A stretch of 64,000 nt of DNA from Bacillota bacterium (GCA_023415635.1 JAEZJV010000046.1:128892-192891); one strand, 5' to 3'. Positions 8,477-17,222 are shown, counted from the first letter of the stretch. The notes: generated by a model from the sequence alone, not told the origin. Translations and numbers: made by a program.

Positions 8477-9988
8477 TTAACCCTTTTGGAATTTCTCCTT
8501 CAACTGCATACGATTGATTTTCCCATTCACTGTCATGGGCATGCTGTCCAAGGGTTCTATGACATTTGGAAGCATATATCGTGGCAGCTTCTCCTTCAGA
8601 GCAACTGCCACCTTCGCTGCTGCCAGACCACCAACATAATAAAGAATTATCTTTTTCTTTTCTGAATCAAAGATTACACAGGTACTTTTTATCTCATCGA
8701 TGGAACCTGCTGCGATTTCTATCTCCCCCAGTTCAATTCTGTGACCCATATGCTTGATCTGATTGTCCCTGCGGGAAACGAATAACAGCTCACCCCGTGA
8801 ATTGTATCGTCCAATATCACCGGTCCTGTAGATCAGCTCCGGATAAGCCTTGTTCAATGGATTCTGTACAAACACCTCATTGGTCTTCTCAAAGTTCTTA
8901 TAATAGCCGAGCGTCAATGAAGTACCCCTGATACAGATTTCTCCTTCCATACCGTACTCCGGAACCCGATTATTCTCATCCAGCAGCAGTATCTCTGTAT
9001 TCTTAAAGGGCTGTCCGATGGGAATCGTCTCATCAAGTTCAAATTCACGGTTTACCTCATAGTAGCAGGACATGCCCGTCGCCTCGGTTGGTCCGTACAG
9101 ATTAATATATCTGGCTTCCGGAAGATGCTCCCTCCATATTCGGTACTGTTTTATTGGCAGCACCTCACTGCCAAAAGCAATGGTATGGAGATAATGCGGT
9201 ATCATCTTCTCCAGAGCCCCAAAGGCAGAGATCATCGTCAGTGCGGATACTACCCAGCAGATTGTATTAATCTTATGCTCATTTAGGAATTCTACCAGCT
9301 GCAGCGGAAAAGAAAATAGATTCTTTGGAATGAGATATGCAGTGGCACCTGTTTTCAGAACAGGATACAACTCCTTTAGGCAGGCATCCACATAAAGCGG
9401 TGTCTGGTTGCCGAAAACTGTATTTCTATCTATCTTCAGTACCTCTGACAGGTTATCGATATAATCGATTACCGAGCGGTGGCAGGCCACCACACCTTTT
9501 GGTATACCGGTGGACCCTGAGGTAAATACAATATAAATCGGATCCGTATCAAGCTGCCTGTCACGAATTGCCCCAAGCTTTGCCTTGTCAGGCTTTACCT
9601 TAATCATCTCCTGGTACCGATATACTTTCCCCTGAAAGTCATATTCAGATAGTTTTTTTTCGGTGGTTTCATCACAAATGACTGCTCGCGGGTTAAGGTT
9701 TTGAAAAATGAGCTCAATTCGGTGCTTCGGTATCTCTTCGTCTATGGGAACATAATAGCTGCCGGAATAGATGACACCATAAAAGCAAACAATGGTACAT
9801 GGGTGTCTTCCCATGAATACAACAATCGGCTCCTTCGTATAGCCCTCGTCAGAAAGAAAGGTTCCGATCGCCCTTGATTGCTCATACACCCCACGAAAAG
9901 TAATTCCTGACTTCTCCTCAGCATATGCTGTCTTATCCGGCACTTTGTCAACAATATGTTCTAAGTACTCCATCACATTTCTCTGCAT
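8477..9988 (-). CDS. DltA-like amino-acid adenylating enzyme (carrier-protein ligase)
   Basis: A 503-residue stand-alone adenylation domain. Core motifs in order: FTSGSTGIPKG (155-165), the A4 segment YVDACLKELY (199-208), FGSEVLP, NLYGPTEAT (296-304), YRTGD (387-391), and the terminal catalytic Lys in VNGKINR (K490). Length and FGSEVLP match DltA, which charges DltC with D-alanine. D201 is the expected alpha-amino anchor, but by recalled alignment with GrsA the pocket lysine K205 falls at code position 239 and gives a DA-K pattern unlike DltA. Combined with the racemase gene 22 bases upstream, an acidic amino acid is a plausible substrate. The family is sure; the substrate is inference. Confidence 0.87.
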   Translation of the reverse strand: MQRNVMEYLEHIVDKVPDKTAYAEEKSGITFRGVYEQSRAIGTFLSDEGYTKEPIVVFMGRHPCTIVCFYGVIYSGSYYVPIDEEIPKHRIELIFQNLNPRAVICDETTEKKLSEYDFQGKVYRYQEMIKVKPDKAKLGAIRDRQLDTDPIYIVFTSGSTGIPKGVVACHRSVIDYIDNLSEVLKIDRNTVFGNQTPLYVDACLKELYPVLKTGATAYLIPKNLFSFPLQLVEFLNEHKINTICWVVSALTMISAFGALEKMIPHYLHTIAFGSEVLPIKQYRIWREHLPEARYINLYGPTEATGMSCYYEVNREFELDETIPIGQPFKNTEILLLDENNRVPEYGMEGEICIRGTSLTLGYYKNFEKTNEVFVQNPLNKAYPELIYRTGDIGRYNSRGELLFVSRRDNQIKHMGHRIELGEIEIAAGSIDEIKSTCVIFDSEKKKIILYYVGGLAAAKVAVALKEKLPRYMLPNVIEPLDSMPMTVNGKINRMQLKEKFQKG

Positions 9989-10010
9989 TGTTCTTACCTT
10001 TCTCTGTTCT

Positions 10011-10733
10011 TCATTTTGTTACCAGAAAATTATATTCTTCCTTCAGCTTGCCTTCGCAGAGCATAACCGCGCGCATTGCCAGTACCTCCATCGCATCAAG
10101 AAAACCCGGCCCCAGGTTATAGTCCCTTTTGATGAGCGATAATTCCGTGCAGCCTAATACAATCACCTCCGCACCCTCATTTTTCAGCTGGGTGGCTATC
10201 CCCTTAAAGATATTAAAATCAATGGACTGATTTGCTTTTATCCCTTGATAAATCAGAGAGGATAACTGTTTCTGGTTATCTTTGGAGGGAATAACAGTCT
10301 TTATTTCTGATAAATCTAATCCCTGCTGGAACAGACCACAGTGAATAGTCCCTTCCGAGGCCAGGATACCTGCACAACGGACGTCCATTACCTTAAGATA
10401 GCGTGCAATTTCCTGCACTGCATGGAGCACCGGTGCCTTGATTCCTTCGGATAAGGAAGCATAAAAATAATGTGCAGTGATACAGGGGATTACGATGTAA
10501 TCAACACCAATTCCCACCAGCTTCCTCCCGGTCTCTATCATGTCATAGACCGGATTATTTCTGCTTTTCCCAATGATATACTCTGACCTGTCAGGAATGG
10601 TTGGCTTACTGAAGATTACTGTTTCAATATGCTCCTGGTCAGATTTCGCATCTGTCATTCGTACGACCAATTCATAAAAATACGCTGTTGCTAAAGGACC
10701 TAAGCCACCAATCACACCAAGACGCTTCGTAAT
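10011..10733 (-). CDS. Aspartate/glutamate racemase family protein (probable ATT start)
   Basis: A PLP-independent racemase-fold protein. Both catalytic cysteines are present, in IPCITAH (C84) and LGCTELS (C195). The family N-terminus is normally M-x-(K/R)-x-(I/L)-G-(V/I)-IGG-x-GP; here the in-frame codons TKRLGVIGGLGPLAT give exactly this, but the codon before them at 10731-10733 is ATT. GGGGAGG lies five bases upstream of the ATT. The only standard start, GTG at 10715, has no ribosome site at the right distance and would delete the first beta strand. I therefore annotate from the ATT (240 residues); from GTG it would be 234. It is followed after 22 bases by the adenylating enzyme, suggesting that it supplies a D-amino acid. 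Confidence 0.85.
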   Translation of the reverse strand: MTKRLGVIGGLGPLATAYFYELVVRMTDAKSDQEHIETVIFSKPTIPDRSEYIIGKSRNNPVYDMIETGRKLVGIGVDYIVIPCITAHYFYASLSEGIKAPVLHAVQEIARYLKVMDVRCAGILASEGTIHCGLFQQGLDLSEIKTVIPSKDNQKQLSSLIYQGIKANQSIDFNIFKGIATQLKNEGAEVIVLGCTELSLIKRDYNLGPGFLDAMEVLAMRAVMLCEGKLKEEYNFLVTK

Positions 10734-10809
10734 AAAATCCTCCCCTCATTGTTCATCCTTCTCCTCATACGGACTTCGCTTTTTCCTTGTGTGAAGGTAC
10801 TTTTATAAA

Positions 10810-12450
10810 TTATTCTGCTGGGGTAGCAGCATATAAGCTTTTATCATAGACATAATAATTGTTACCTCTGTCCTTTGTCAGCTCCTCTGCCTGTTGATCA
10901 GTCAATAGAAAGGATGCTTTATGGTCCTTGTTCGGACAGGCATCAAAATGGTACCAGCCGTCACCGCAGTTTACCAGATTCCAGTAGTGTTTTGTTCTTC
11001 CACCAACTCTCCTGACTTCCATGTTATCTATCCCTGCCCTGGTTAGCATTGCCTGGGAGATAGCGTAGTAGGTAAAGCAATCTCCGAAACGCTTGGTCAT
11101 TCCCCGATAGGCCTCCGCCAGCCAATCTGACTTATCGGAATCTCCGCTATAATCAATATTGCTTCTGACCCATTTATAAATCTCATATGCAATTTCCCTT
11201 TTTGTCATACTCTGATTCGTAATCTGTTGCAAAAGCTCGTCGCATACCTCGTTAACTGCTTCTTCATTTACGACGAATACCTTCACCTCAAGCTTTGCAG
11301 TCTTCGTGGCTATATTTCCTGCGGAATCTTTGGCTGTATAGGTTACAGTATAGGTTCCCTCCTTATTTAGATTTACCGCACTGTTGTCAACAGAGAAGGT
11401 TACCTCCTTATCCCTGTTATCTGTTACCGTGACACCCTTTTTATAAGCTACCGGATCCCCTATAAAAACCGTCTTATCCGTGATACCCGAAAAAACAGGA
11501 GCTTCTTTATCTTCAATCACATTAACAGTAACCGGAAGCTCTGAGCTGTTACCGGCACTGTCCTTGAGGATTACATGAAATGTTATTTCACCCTGTTTTG
11601 TAAAATCCGGTTTCTCCTTATAGCTCACCGATACTGAGGTCGCATCCTTGATATTCTCCACAAAGTCCTCTGCCTTGGGTGTATCTCCACAGAAGATATT
11701 CTGTTCCTTCGCGGTAGCCACGGGTGCCACTGTATCAACTACCTCCACAACTCCAGTGACTCTTTTCCCATTGACCTGGAGCTCTATGGGATAGCTCCCG
11801 ATTTTATTAGTATTGATTGTATTTAAATCTGTGATTATGACAGCAGCATATCCATCATTAATCGCAAAATCCTTCACCGATAACTTTCTCTGGGCACCAG
11901 CTTCCACCGTAATCTTATTTTTGATATCCAGCACATTCAGCTTTGCCTTCTTCTCTGTTACGTTACCACTACTATCCTGAAGTAGTAAGGATACCTCCTG
12001 TTCTCCCGGTAATTCAGTATCCGGAGTATGCCTGAAGTATATCTTCACTTCAGATACATCCTTAATATTTAACATAAAGGAATATGGATCTACTACTTCC
12101 CCTCTCAGTATAAATTGATCCCTGACCTCTGCCTGAGGAGGTACAGTATCCACAATCTTAAGGAGGGAGGTATGGACTCTCCTACCGATCTGGATCTTTA
12201 CCTTATATGCCCCCGGAGCACTGGTATCCAGCTTTTCTATATCTGTCAAGAAGATTCCCTTACGATCCTTATATTTTAAAAAGTTTTTCACATCAGGCTT
12301 TTGTTGCCCCGCTTCGAGGGTCACCGCCTTAACTACCATGGGACGCAGCTCTATATAAGCAATACCTGTGAGAATCAGTAAAATTTCCATACTTAAGATC
12401 AGAAGGATGACCTTCTTTCGATAGCCTCTGTTTCTTCTATATTTTTTCAT
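10810..12450 (-). CDS. Membrane-anchored multi-Ig protein with transglutaminase-like domain
   Basis: A 546-residue extracytoplasmic protein. A basic N-terminus (KKYRRNRGYRKK) and one helix (about 13-33) anchor it. Three or four bacterial Ig/DUF5011-like beta domains follow; recurring marks are VVDTVAP, DSAGN and GVTVTDNRDKEV. The C-terminal ~150 residues form a transglutaminase/papain-like domain with an evident triad: C458 in FGDCFTYY, H488 in TKHYWN and D503 in YHFDACP. Such proteins cross-link or cleave cell-surface polymers; the activity here is unknown. It is first in the dlt-like transcript, 76 bases before the racemase gene, behind its own TTGACA/TATGAT promoter. ATG follows AGGAGAGATTT. 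Confidence 0.82.
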   Translation of the reverse strand: MKKYRRNRGYRKKVILLILSMEILLILTGIAYIELRPMVVKAVTLEAGQQKPDVKNFLKYKDRKGIFLTDIEKLDTSAPGAYKVKIQIGRRVHTSLLKIVDTVPPQAEVRDQFILRGEVVDPYSFMLNIKDVSEVKIYFRHTPDTELPGEQEVSLLLQDSSGNVTEKKAKLNVLDIKNKITVEAGAQRKLSVKDFAINDGYAAVIITDLNTINTNKIGSYPIELQVNGKRVTGVVEVVDTVAPVATAKEQNIFCGDTPKAEDFVENIKDATSVSVSYKEKPDFTKQGEITFHVILKDSAGNSSELPVTVNVIEDKEAPVFSGITDKTVFIGDPVAYKKGVTVTDNRDKEVTFSVDNSAVNLNKEGTYTVTYTAKDSAGNIATKTAKLEVKVFVVNEEAVNEVCDELLQQITNQSMTKREIAYEIYKWVRSNIDYSGDSDKSDWLAEAYRGMTKRFGDCFTYYAISQAMLTRAGIDNMEVRRVGGRTKHYWNLVNCGDGWYHFDACPNKDHKASFLLTDQQAEELTKDRGNNYYVYDKSLYAATPAE

Positions 12451-12527
12451 AAATCTCTCCTCTTATGATAAAGCGATCATCATGCATAACTTATCTGTAA
12501 TATTTTTACAATTTTTATTTTAGGTAT

Positions 12528-12556
12528 ATCATATTCTTTCCATTAGTAATTGTCAA
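12528..12556 (-). promoter_or_regulatory. Probable sigma-A promoter of the transglutaminase/dlt-like operon
   Basis: Minus strand TTGACA (12551-12556), 17-bp spacer, TATGAT (12528-12533). It is the only good promoter I see between the divergent small gene at 12711 and the start at 12450, leaving a leader of about 70 bases. Confidence 0.75.
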
Positions 12557-12710
12557 TATCTGGCTATTCTATTTGGATATTATTCCACCTCAATATCTCT
12601 ATCTGCTATAGTATTGACAGAATGAAGAATTATACACAAAAGCATAATATTACATTCTTCACCATTATTCGATCCACGCATATATTGTTTATTGAAAGGA
12701 GTTGATGACT

Positions 12711-12893
12711 ATGGGATGTAATGAATTTGGCTGCAGACCATACAGAGAATATGACTATCATCGAAGAAGAGACCGTGGAATTAATTGCGGACCGCCCTAT
12801 GGTCCTCCCTGCCATAGACGCAGATTTGACCGTGATGACTTTCGCAATTATCCTTCAAGAGGATTTTACTCTGATTTTCCGAGGTTCTATTGA
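12711..12893 (+). CDS. Tiny Arg/Tyr/Cys-rich protein, unknown function
   Basis: A 60-residue protein of unusual composition: about a quarter Arg, with many Tyr, Pro, Gly, Phe and Asp and four Cys (CNEFGC near the start, then single Cys at GINCG and GPPCH). No membrane segment. AAAGGAG lies nine bases before the ATG at 12711; a closer ATG at 12705 is possible. Composition resembles small, disordered coat or crust proteins of spore formers, but I recognise no family. It is divergent from the dlt-like operon and 113 bases upstream of the TrpR-like gene. That this is a real gene rests mainly on the ribosome site and the biased composition. Confidence 0.55.
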   Translation: MGCNEFGCRPYREYDYHRRRDRGINCGPPYGPPCHRRRFDRDDFRNYPSRGFYSDFPRFY

Positions 12894-13006
12894 TTTTCTC
12901 TAACCATTGGACTATGAAATAATACTTTACTTCAGCAACTTAGAGTGTTAAAATTATACTGTGTGAAAAAGCATATAATCACGATCGGATGAAAGGAGTC
13001 CTACCG

Positions 13007-13309
13007 ATGAGCAAAAACATCAGAACTACTGCTGTTGACCATCTTTTTGAGGCAATTTTAAGCTTAAAGGATTCGGAGGAATGTTATACATTTTTTGAGG
13101 ACATATGTACTGTAAATGAGCTATTATCATTATCTCAAAGATTTGAAGTGGCACGCATGCTTCGGTGCCATAAAACCTATCTGGAAATTGCAGAAAAGAC
13201 CGGCGCTTCTACTGCCACCATCAGCCGTGTCAACCGTTCTCTTAATTATGGCAATGATGGCTACGATATGGTATTTAGCAGAATGAAAGATCCCTTTTCT
13301 AACAAATAA
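13007..13309 (+). CDS. YerC/YecD-family TrpR-related regulator
   Basis: A 100-residue helical DNA-binding protein of the Trp-repressor superfamily. The first helices (HLFEAILSLKDSEECYTFFEDICT) and the helix-turn-helix (SQRFEVARML ... YLEIAEKTGASTATISRVNRSL) match the YerC/YecD subgroup of Firmicutes, which also keeps NDGYDMVFSRM. The length is normal. The start at 13007 has AAAGGAG eight bases upstream. It ends 18 bases before a bidirectional terminator shared with the DUF1836 gene. The regulated genes are not evident from context, and tryptophan genes are absent from the window. Confidence 0.88.
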   Translation: MSKNIRTTAVDHLFEAILSLKDSEECYTFFEDICTVNELLSLSQRFEVARMLRCHKTYLEIAEKTGASTATISRVNRSLNYGNDGYDMVFSRMKDPFSNK

Positions 13310-13326
13310 TAAGCGATCAAATTAAT

Positions 13327-13362
13327 AATGAGCCCATAACCGGTCGGTTATGAGCTCATTTT
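13327..13362. terminator. Bidirectional intrinsic terminator
   Basis: A 16-bp stem with one mismatch (AATGAGCCCATAACCG / CGGTTATGAGCTCATT, 2-base turn) followed by TTT on the plus strand and flanked by AT-rich sequence on the other. It lies between convergent genes. Confidence 0.78.
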
Positions 13363-13417
13363 AGCTCAAGCTTCACAAACTGTCTGAGAAGCTGACATTT
13401 TTAATATCCGTAGTATA

Positions 13418-14101
13418 TTATAACGCTTCAGGCTTTTTCTCCTCTGGCTTCTTCTTGATATCCTTCTTAACCTCAGCCTTGCTCGTATTTGCTTTATTAT
13501 GATAGCTTTCTCCCATCAGGGCATCATCTATCATCTTCTCAATCATATGTTTTCGCATATACACATCAAAACATAGCATGCTGATAAAAGAAAAGGATGT
13601 CAGGAAATCATGATCTTCTTTATCGGTAATCTCAGAAAAGGATTCCTTTGCTTTTGTCATCTTACGAATCATGTCCTTGGTAAGCGCATCTGTCTGCTCC
13701 TTTTCTAAGCGGAAGATCTCCTCGTATATCTTCTCCAGCTTTATCTTGGACTTATCTCCATAATAACGTTCCGTCAGCGGATTAAAGATGCTCTGGATAT
13801 CATTGATTGAGAGGATATTCTTGAAATAATAAATAAAAATCAAAAGGAACATATGCTCCTTCGTATATTTCTTCTTATTGGGAGGAGGTAACAGCTCATT
13901 TTTAGTGTAGTTATTGATCATCGTCTTCGTCAGGAGCTTATCTTCATTATAACGCTTTGAGGATTTCAGATGCTTATCCATAAAGGTCGTTACCTGATCC
14001 ATATACAAATCTATATTTGGTATATCGTCAGGCATGATATATTTCACGTCCTTTAAGCTGTCGATTAAGCTTCTGATATACTCTTCTTTCGTCATATCCA
14101 A
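13418..14101 (-). CDS. DUF1836 family protein (MerR-like DNA-binding)
   Basis: A 227-residue cytosolic protein. The segment LTKTMINNYTKNELLPPPNKKKYTKEHM is the DUF1836 signature: a winged-helix recognition region similar to MerR, where an NNYTK helix is followed by a wing and a YTKEH helix. The C-terminal part is helical and ends in a Lys/Glu-rich tail (KKDIKKKPEEKKPE). No membrane segment. The best start is a TTG at 14101, eight bases after GAGG; an ATG two codons later is also possible. Regulatory targets are unknown. Confidence 0.8.
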   Translation of the reverse strand: MDMTKEEYIRSLIDSLKDVKYIMPDDIPNIDLYMDQVTTFMDKHLKSSKRYNEDKLLTKTMINNYTKNELLPPPNKKKYTKEHMFLLIFIYYFKNILSINDIQSIFNPLTERYYGDKSKIKLEKIYEEIFRLEKEQTDALTKDMIRKMTKAKESFSEITDKEDHDFLTSFSFISMLCFDVYMRKHMIEKMIDDALMGESYHNKANTSKAEVKKDIKKKPEEKKPEAL

Positions 14102-14205
14102 TAAAATCACCTCTAATTTATTATATAGTATTCGTTACTAGATGTCAAAGCAAAAATAAACATATAGATAGCAGCATTTGCTAATTCTGAGCTAAAATTG
14201 CAGGA

Positions 14206-14234
14206 TTGAATCTGCTTCTCTACCATGCTATAAT
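14206..14234 (+). promoter_or_regulatory. Sigma-A promoter of pcrA
   Basis: TTGAAT (14206-14211), 17-bp spacer, TGC-TATAAT (14229-14234), an extended -10. The resulting leader of about 140 bases before the pcrA ATG holds no recognised element. The 282 bases between the DUF1836 and pcrA starts contain nothing else I can name. Confidence 0.8.
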
Positions 14235-14383
14235 AAACATATGTTTGCTGTTGGTCGGCAGCTAAAAAGATCCGTATAAAGCTAATTCGTATTACAACAT
14301 CAATTTATTCCAGCTTTTTAGCAAAATAATTGACTTGATGGTTGGTTGAATGAATGTTCATATAAAAATTTTTGGAGGTTACC

Positions 14384-16699
14384 ATGAGTATTTATGATAC
14401 ATTGAATCCTGAACAGAAGCGCGCTGTGCTTCATGATAAGGGACCGCTCTTGATTCTTGCAGGGGCCGGTTCCGGAAAGACGCGGGTTCTGACCCACCGT
14501 ATTGCTTATCTGATTGAGGAGCGGGGAGTGAATCCCTATAATATCCTCGCAATTACCTTCACCAACAAGGCTGCAAGGGAGATGCGGGAACGAGTTGATA
14601 AGATTGTGGGCTACGGTTCAGAGTATATCTGGGTCTCCACCTTCCACTCCACCTGTGTCCGGATTTTACGTAGATACATAGATACCATCGGATTCTCCAG
14701 AAGCTTTACCATCTATGATACCGATGATCAGAAGACCTTAATGAAGGAAATCTGTAAATACTTAAATATCGATACCAAAAAGACCAACGAGCGTGCCATC
14801 CTCTCAGTCATCTCCAAGGCGAAGGATGAGCTGATCTCTCCTGAAGAATTTGCTATAAACGCCGGACGCGATTTAATGCAGAACCGTTATGCCCAGGCAT
14901 ATGCCGAATATCAGAAGAGACTCCGCCAGAGTAACGCTTTAGACTTTGATGATTTGATTTATAAGACCGTAGAGCTGTTTCAGATGAATTCCGAAGCCCT
15001 CACCTATTTCCAGAATCGCTTCCGGTATATCATGGTGGACGAGTACCAGGATACGAACACCGCCCAATTCCGCCTTATTCATCTGCTCGCCTCCGGTGTG
15101 AACATTTACGGAGAAAAGGAATATAATCTTTGTGTGGTGGGTGATGATGACCAGTCCATCTATAAGTTCCGTGGTGCAAATATCTATAACATCCTGAATT
15201 TCGAGAAATCCTTTCCGAATACAGAGGTAATTAAGCTGGAGCAGAACTACCGCTCCACTAAGAGTATCTTGAATGCTGCCAACGAGGTAATCTGCAATAA
15301 TCAGGGCCGGAAGGATAAGTCTCTCTGGACAGAGAATGAGGAAGGGGAACCTGTTCATTTCACTCAGTTTGAAACTGATTTTGAAGAGGCTGATAGCATC
15401 ACTGCTGAAATCAGACGGATTGTGGACAGCGGTGCAGCAAGTTACCAGGAGTTCGCAATTCTCTACAGAACGAATGCTCAGTCCCGTCTGCTGGAGGAGA
15501 AGCTGTTGCTGCGCAATATTCCATATAAGATTATCGGCGGTGTGAATTTCTATGCCCGTAAGGAAATCAAGGATATGCTTGCCTACTTAAAGACTATTAA
15601 TAACGGACTTGACAGTCTGGCGGTGAAAAGAATTATTAATGTACCCAGAAGAGGGATTGGACTTACTACAGTTGATAAGGTCAATGATTATGCCGTAGAA
15701 CATGATATGAGCTTTTATGAGGCCCTGACCAGGGCTCATTATATACCAGGTCTGGAACGCTCCATATCCAAGATAACTCCCTTCGTCAGTCTGATTGAGG
15801 GTCTGAAGTCCAGAGTGGGGCAGGAGGGTTATTCTCTTCGGGAGCTGATTGATGATATCTTAGATGCCACCGGATACCTCCGTGAGTTGGAGGAAGAGAA
15901 GGATGAGGATGCACAGGACCGAATTGGTAATATCAACGAACTCGTGAATAAACTGGTTACCTATGAAGACAATTCAGAAGATCTTCCTACTTTAAACGGC
16001 TTCCTAGAGGAGGTTGCTCTGGTTGCCGATATTGATACACTGGAGGAAGGGTCTGACCATATCGTACTGATGACGCTCCACAGTGCAAAGGGTCTGGAAT
16101 TCCCTTATGTATATCTCTGCGGTATGGAGGAAGGAATATTCCCAGGATATATGTCTATCTTTGCAGATAATCCAATCGAAGAGATTGAGGAGGAACGCCG
16201 ACTCTGCTATGTCGGTATCACCCGGGCAATGAAACAGCTGTCCCTGAGCGCAGCTAAGCAGAGAATGCTGCGAGGTGAGACTCAGTACAATAAGCCTTCC
16301 CGCTTTGTAAATGAAATTCCCAGATATATGATCAAGATGATTACCCCCGGACCAAGAAGATCACAGTTTTCCTTTGAGGATGATACTACTTCTGCTAAAC
16401 GTTCCTTTAACAAAAGCTTACATAATGAGATTAATTTTGATAAATCTCCTGTTCCAAGCTATACTCAAGCTCAGGCTAACTATAAGCCCTATATCGCTGA
16501 GACAAAGCAATTCGAGGGTAAGCAGATGGGTACACTGAATTACGGTGTCGGTGACACGGTAAAGCATATTAAATTCGGTGTGGGTATTGTAACGGATATC
16601 ACTAAGGGAGGCAAAGATTATGAGGTTACGGTGGATTTCCCAAACTTTGGTATCAAGAAGCTGCTATCCACCTTCGCTAATCTGATTAAAATCGATTAA
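14384..16699 (+). CDS. pcrA: ATP-dependent DNA helicase PcrA/UvrD
   Basis: A 771-residue superfamily 1A 3'-5' helicase for DNA repair and removal of transcription and recombination blocks. All motifs are visible: Q motif LNPEQKRAV, Walker A AGAGSGKT (26-33), Ia TFTNKAAREM, Walker B VDEYQDTN, III GDDDQSIYKFRGA, IV YRTNAQSR, V TLHSAKGLEF and VI ERRLCYVGITRA. The C-terminus carries the PcrA-type Tudor-like domain (VGDTVKHIKFGVGIV), which in Bacillus and Geobacillus contacts RNA polymerase. The ATG at 14384 follows GGAGGTTACC; a TTG four codons earlier lies inside the ribosome site. Confidence 0.97.
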   Translation: MSIYDTLNPEQKRAVLHDKGPLLILAGAGSGKTRVLTHRIAYLIEERGVNPYNILAITFTNKAAREMRERVDKIVGYGSEYIWVSTFHSTCVRILRRYIDTIGFSRSFTIYDTDDQKTLMKEICKYLNIDTKKTNERAILSVISKAKDELISPEEFAINAGRDLMQNRYAQAYAEYQKRLRQSNALDFDDLIYKTVELFQMNSEALTYFQNRFRYIMVDEYQDTNTAQFRLIHLLASGVNIYGEKEYNLCVVGDDDQSIYKFRGANIYNILNFEKSFPNTEVIKLEQNYRSTKSILNAANEVICNNQGRKDKSLWTENEEGEPVHFTQFETDFEEADSITAEIRRIVDSGAASYQEFAILYRTNAQSRLLEEKLLLRNIPYKIIGGVNFYARKEIKDMLAYLKTINNGLDSLAVKRIINVPRRGIGLTTVDKVNDYAVEHDMSFYEALTRAHYIPGLERSISKITPFVSLIEGLKSRVGQEGYSLRELIDDILDATGYLRELEEEKDEDAQDRIGNINELVNKLVTYEDNSEDLPTLNGFLEEVALVADIDTLEEGSDHIVLMTLHSAKGLEFPYVYLCGMEEGIFPGYMSIFADNPIEEIEEERRLCYVGITRAMKQLSLSAAKQRMLRGETQYNKPSRFVNEIPRYMIKMITPGPRRSQFSFEDDTTSAKRSFNKSLHNEINFDKSPVPSYTQAQANYKPYIAETKQFEGKQMGTLNYGVGDTVKHIKFGVGIVTDITKGGKDYEVTVDFPNFGIKKLLSTFANLIKID

Positions 16700-16761
16700 T
16701 GTTCATTTTCTGAATAAATTTGCTATTCCTAAGAAATATTATAGTAATGACAAAAAAATTG

Positions 16762-16770
16762 TGCTATAAT
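16762..16770 (+). promoter_or_regulatory. Extended -10 promoter for the one-pass membrane protein
   Basis: TGC-TATAAT at 16762-16770 with no good -35 hexamer. It lies about 130 bases before the gene at 16902. Confidence 0.5.
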
Positions 16771-16901
16771 GAAGCCAAAGCAAGCAATTGCTGATGCTTG
16801 CCATTTTCTGTAGAATATATTTCATTATTGTGTATGCAATATTCATATCAGAAATACAAGGAAACATTACCTTGTCATAAATATTAGAAGGGAGTGCTAT
16901 C

Positions 16902-17171
16902 ATGGGAAATAAACTGGAAGAGCTTTTAAGTACAATGAAATTAGGTGAGCTGGTTCACAAAAAGGATTCATATGGTAAAAAGAAAAATGTCATATTGTGT
17001 GTCCTGGCAGTAATCGGTGGTGTTGCCGCTGTCGCTGCAATCGCCTATGCAGTATACAGATATATGAACCCCGATTATCTCGAGGATTTCGATGATGATT
17101 TTGATGATTATGAGGATGATACTGAGGTGACAGCTGAGGAAGAGACCTCCACAACTGCTTCGGAAGAATAA
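16902..17171 (+). CDS. Small one-pass membrane protein with acidic tail
   Basis: An 89-residue protein. An amphipathic N-terminus (EELLSTMKLGELV), a short basic stretch KKKN, one transmembrane helix (about 29-48, rich in Val/Ala), then YRYMNPDYLEDFDDDFDDYE and a Glu/Thr-rich tail: a strongly acidic C-terminus. The charge pattern suggests N-terminus inside and acidic tail outside. It resembles small uncharacterised Lachnospiraceae proteins; I know no function. AGGGAG precedes the ATG, and a terminator follows 15 bases after the stop, so it is monocistronic. Confidence 0.75.
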   Translation: MGNKLEELLSTMKLGELVHKKDSYGKKKNVILCVLAVIGGVAAVAAIAYAVYRYMNPDYLEDFDDDFDDYEDDTEVTAEEETSTTASEE

Positions 17172-17185
17172 GAGCACAACAATTA

Positions 17186-17222
17186 ACGGGTACCGCACCT
17201 CAAGGTTCAGTACCCGTTTTTA
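17186..17222 (+). terminator. Intrinsic terminator after the one-pass membrane protein
   Basis: ACGGGTAC / GTACCCGT perfect 8-bp stem with a 16-base loop that itself can pair, followed by TTTTTAT on the plus strand. Confidence 0.85.

Noticed and set aside
12721..12903. 60-codon open frame overlapping the tiny Arg/Tyr-rich gene in another frame
   Set aside because: The ribosome site AAAGGAG is placed for the ATG at 12711, not for this frame.
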